5,976 nucleotides of DNA, from assembly GCF_024708915.1 (NCBI RefSeq), contig NZ_JANJXQ010000156.1:1-5976 (forward strand), read 5' to 3'. The DNA is from Thiobacillus sp. (GTDB lineage: Bacteria > Pseudomonadota > Gammaproteobacteria > Burkholderiales > Thiobacillaceae). The position numbers and the translations under genes are program-made. Below the pieces are notes generated by a model, which did not search any database, was not told the origin of the DNA, and saw only the letters and a program-made list of their open reading frames with translations. Below, in pieces: positions 5,539-5,976 of the stretch (position 1 is its first letter; each line of letters opens with the position of its first letter).

Positions 5539-5976
5539 ATGGCTGACATCAAAGTCGCAGCGTATATCTGCAAGGGCTGCGGGCTGGGCGAGCGCCTGGA
5601 TGCGGACGCGCTGGTCAAAGTCGCACAGAAGGACGGCAAGGTGCCGCTGGCGAAGTCGCACGATTTCCTCTGCAACGCCGACGGCGTGGCGATGATCAGG
5701 AACGACATCGCCAACGAAGGCGTCACCCACATCATGATTGGCGCCTGCTCGCGCCGCGCCAAGACCGAAGCATTCTTCTTTCCCGAAAACGCAGTGGCGC
5801 GCGCCAACCTGCGCGAGGGCGTGATCTGGATCCGTCCCGACACCGACGAGGCGCGCGAGACCACCCAGGAAATGGCGGAAGACTACATCCGCATGGGCTG
5901 CGCTGAAGTGAAAGCAATGACCGCGCCCGGCGGCAACGCCAACACCGGCAGCAGCAAGACCCTGCTGGTGGTGGGC
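5539..5976 (+). CDS. qmoB: QmoB, HdrA-like subunit, N-terminal part (runs off right edge)
   Basis: QmoB is the larger HdrA-like FAD/iron-sulfur subunit of QmoABC and carries an MvhD-like domain at its far end. Only the first 146 of roughly 750 codons are present, with no stop before the edge. The start MADIKVAAYICKGCG contains a CxxC (C11, C14). C45 (DFLCN) and C70 (IGACSRRAKTEAF) follow in an HdrA-like N-terminal domain. The window ends at LLVVG, the beginning of the first dinucleotide-binding motif. The ATG at 5539 is set by GGAGG (5526-5530), located in the last codons of qmoA, with an 8-nt spacer, implying co-transcription and coupled translation. qmoC, and perhaps aprBA, would be expected downstream but cannot be seen. 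Confidence 0.92.
   Translation, partial: MADIKVAAYICKGCGLGERLDADALVKVAQKDGKVPLAKSHDFLCNADGVAMIRNDIANEGVTHIMIGACSRRAKTEAFFFPENAVARANLREGVIWIRPDTDEARETTQEMAEDYIRMGCAEVKAMTAPGGNANTGSSKTLLVVG

Noticed and set aside
1..5976. CRISPR array, tRNA, rRNA, insertion sequence or attachment site
   Set aside because: No regularly spaced long direct repeats, cloverleaf, rRNA-like sequence, transposase or recombinase motifs were seen; the only tandem-like repeat is the 7-bp element.

Overview
The window looks like chromosomal DNA from a GC-rich betaproteobacterium with dissimilatory sulfur metabolism, most likely a chemolithotrophic sulfur oxidiser of the Thiobacillus/Sulfuricella/Gallionellaceae type. That placement is an inference. 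It rests on Proteobacteria-like Mfd and PPase sequences lying next to a qmoAB operon and an exported rhodanese.

Layout: (1) 1-1400, minus strand: the N-terminal 466 residues of the transcription-repair coupling factor Mfd, running off the left edge. (2) 1401-1510: a short divergent promoter region with a perfect TATAAT box for ppa. (3) 1511-2699, plus strand: family I inorganic pyrophosphatase (ppa), then a YfcE/MJ0936-type metallophosphoesterase. They are separated by an unusual inverted element built from 7-bp units (2065-2140). (4) 2759-2783: a strong hairpin with A and T tracts, serving as a bidirectional terminator between convergent genes. (5) 2806-3718, minus strand: a two-gene unit encoding a tiny exported Ser/Thr/Ala/Glu-rich protein with a penultimate cysteine, then an exported single-domain rhodanese. 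Upstream is a close match to a sigma-54 promoter, followed by an IHF-like site and TGACA/TGTCA palindromes. (6) 3889-4251: non-coding, with two clean dyads. (7) 4252-5976, plus strand: qmoA complete and the first 146 codons of qmoB, 3 nt apart.

How the genes work together: QmoA and QmoB are HdrA-like flavoproteins of the membrane complex that exchanges electrons between APS reductase (AprBA) and the quinone pool. In a sulfur oxidiser this would run in the sulfite-to-APS-to-sulfate direction. The divergent small protein and rhodanese have signal peptides, so they would handle sulfane sulfur or thiols in the periplasm. Their shared transcription and the lone penultimate Cys of the small protein suggest, without proof, a sulfur carrier and its transferase. 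Mfd, PPase and the phosphoesterase are housekeeping genes that probably just flank the sulfur locus.

The most interesting items are the heptad-repeat inverted element, the sigma-54-type control region, and the small penultimate-Cys protein paired with the rhodanese.
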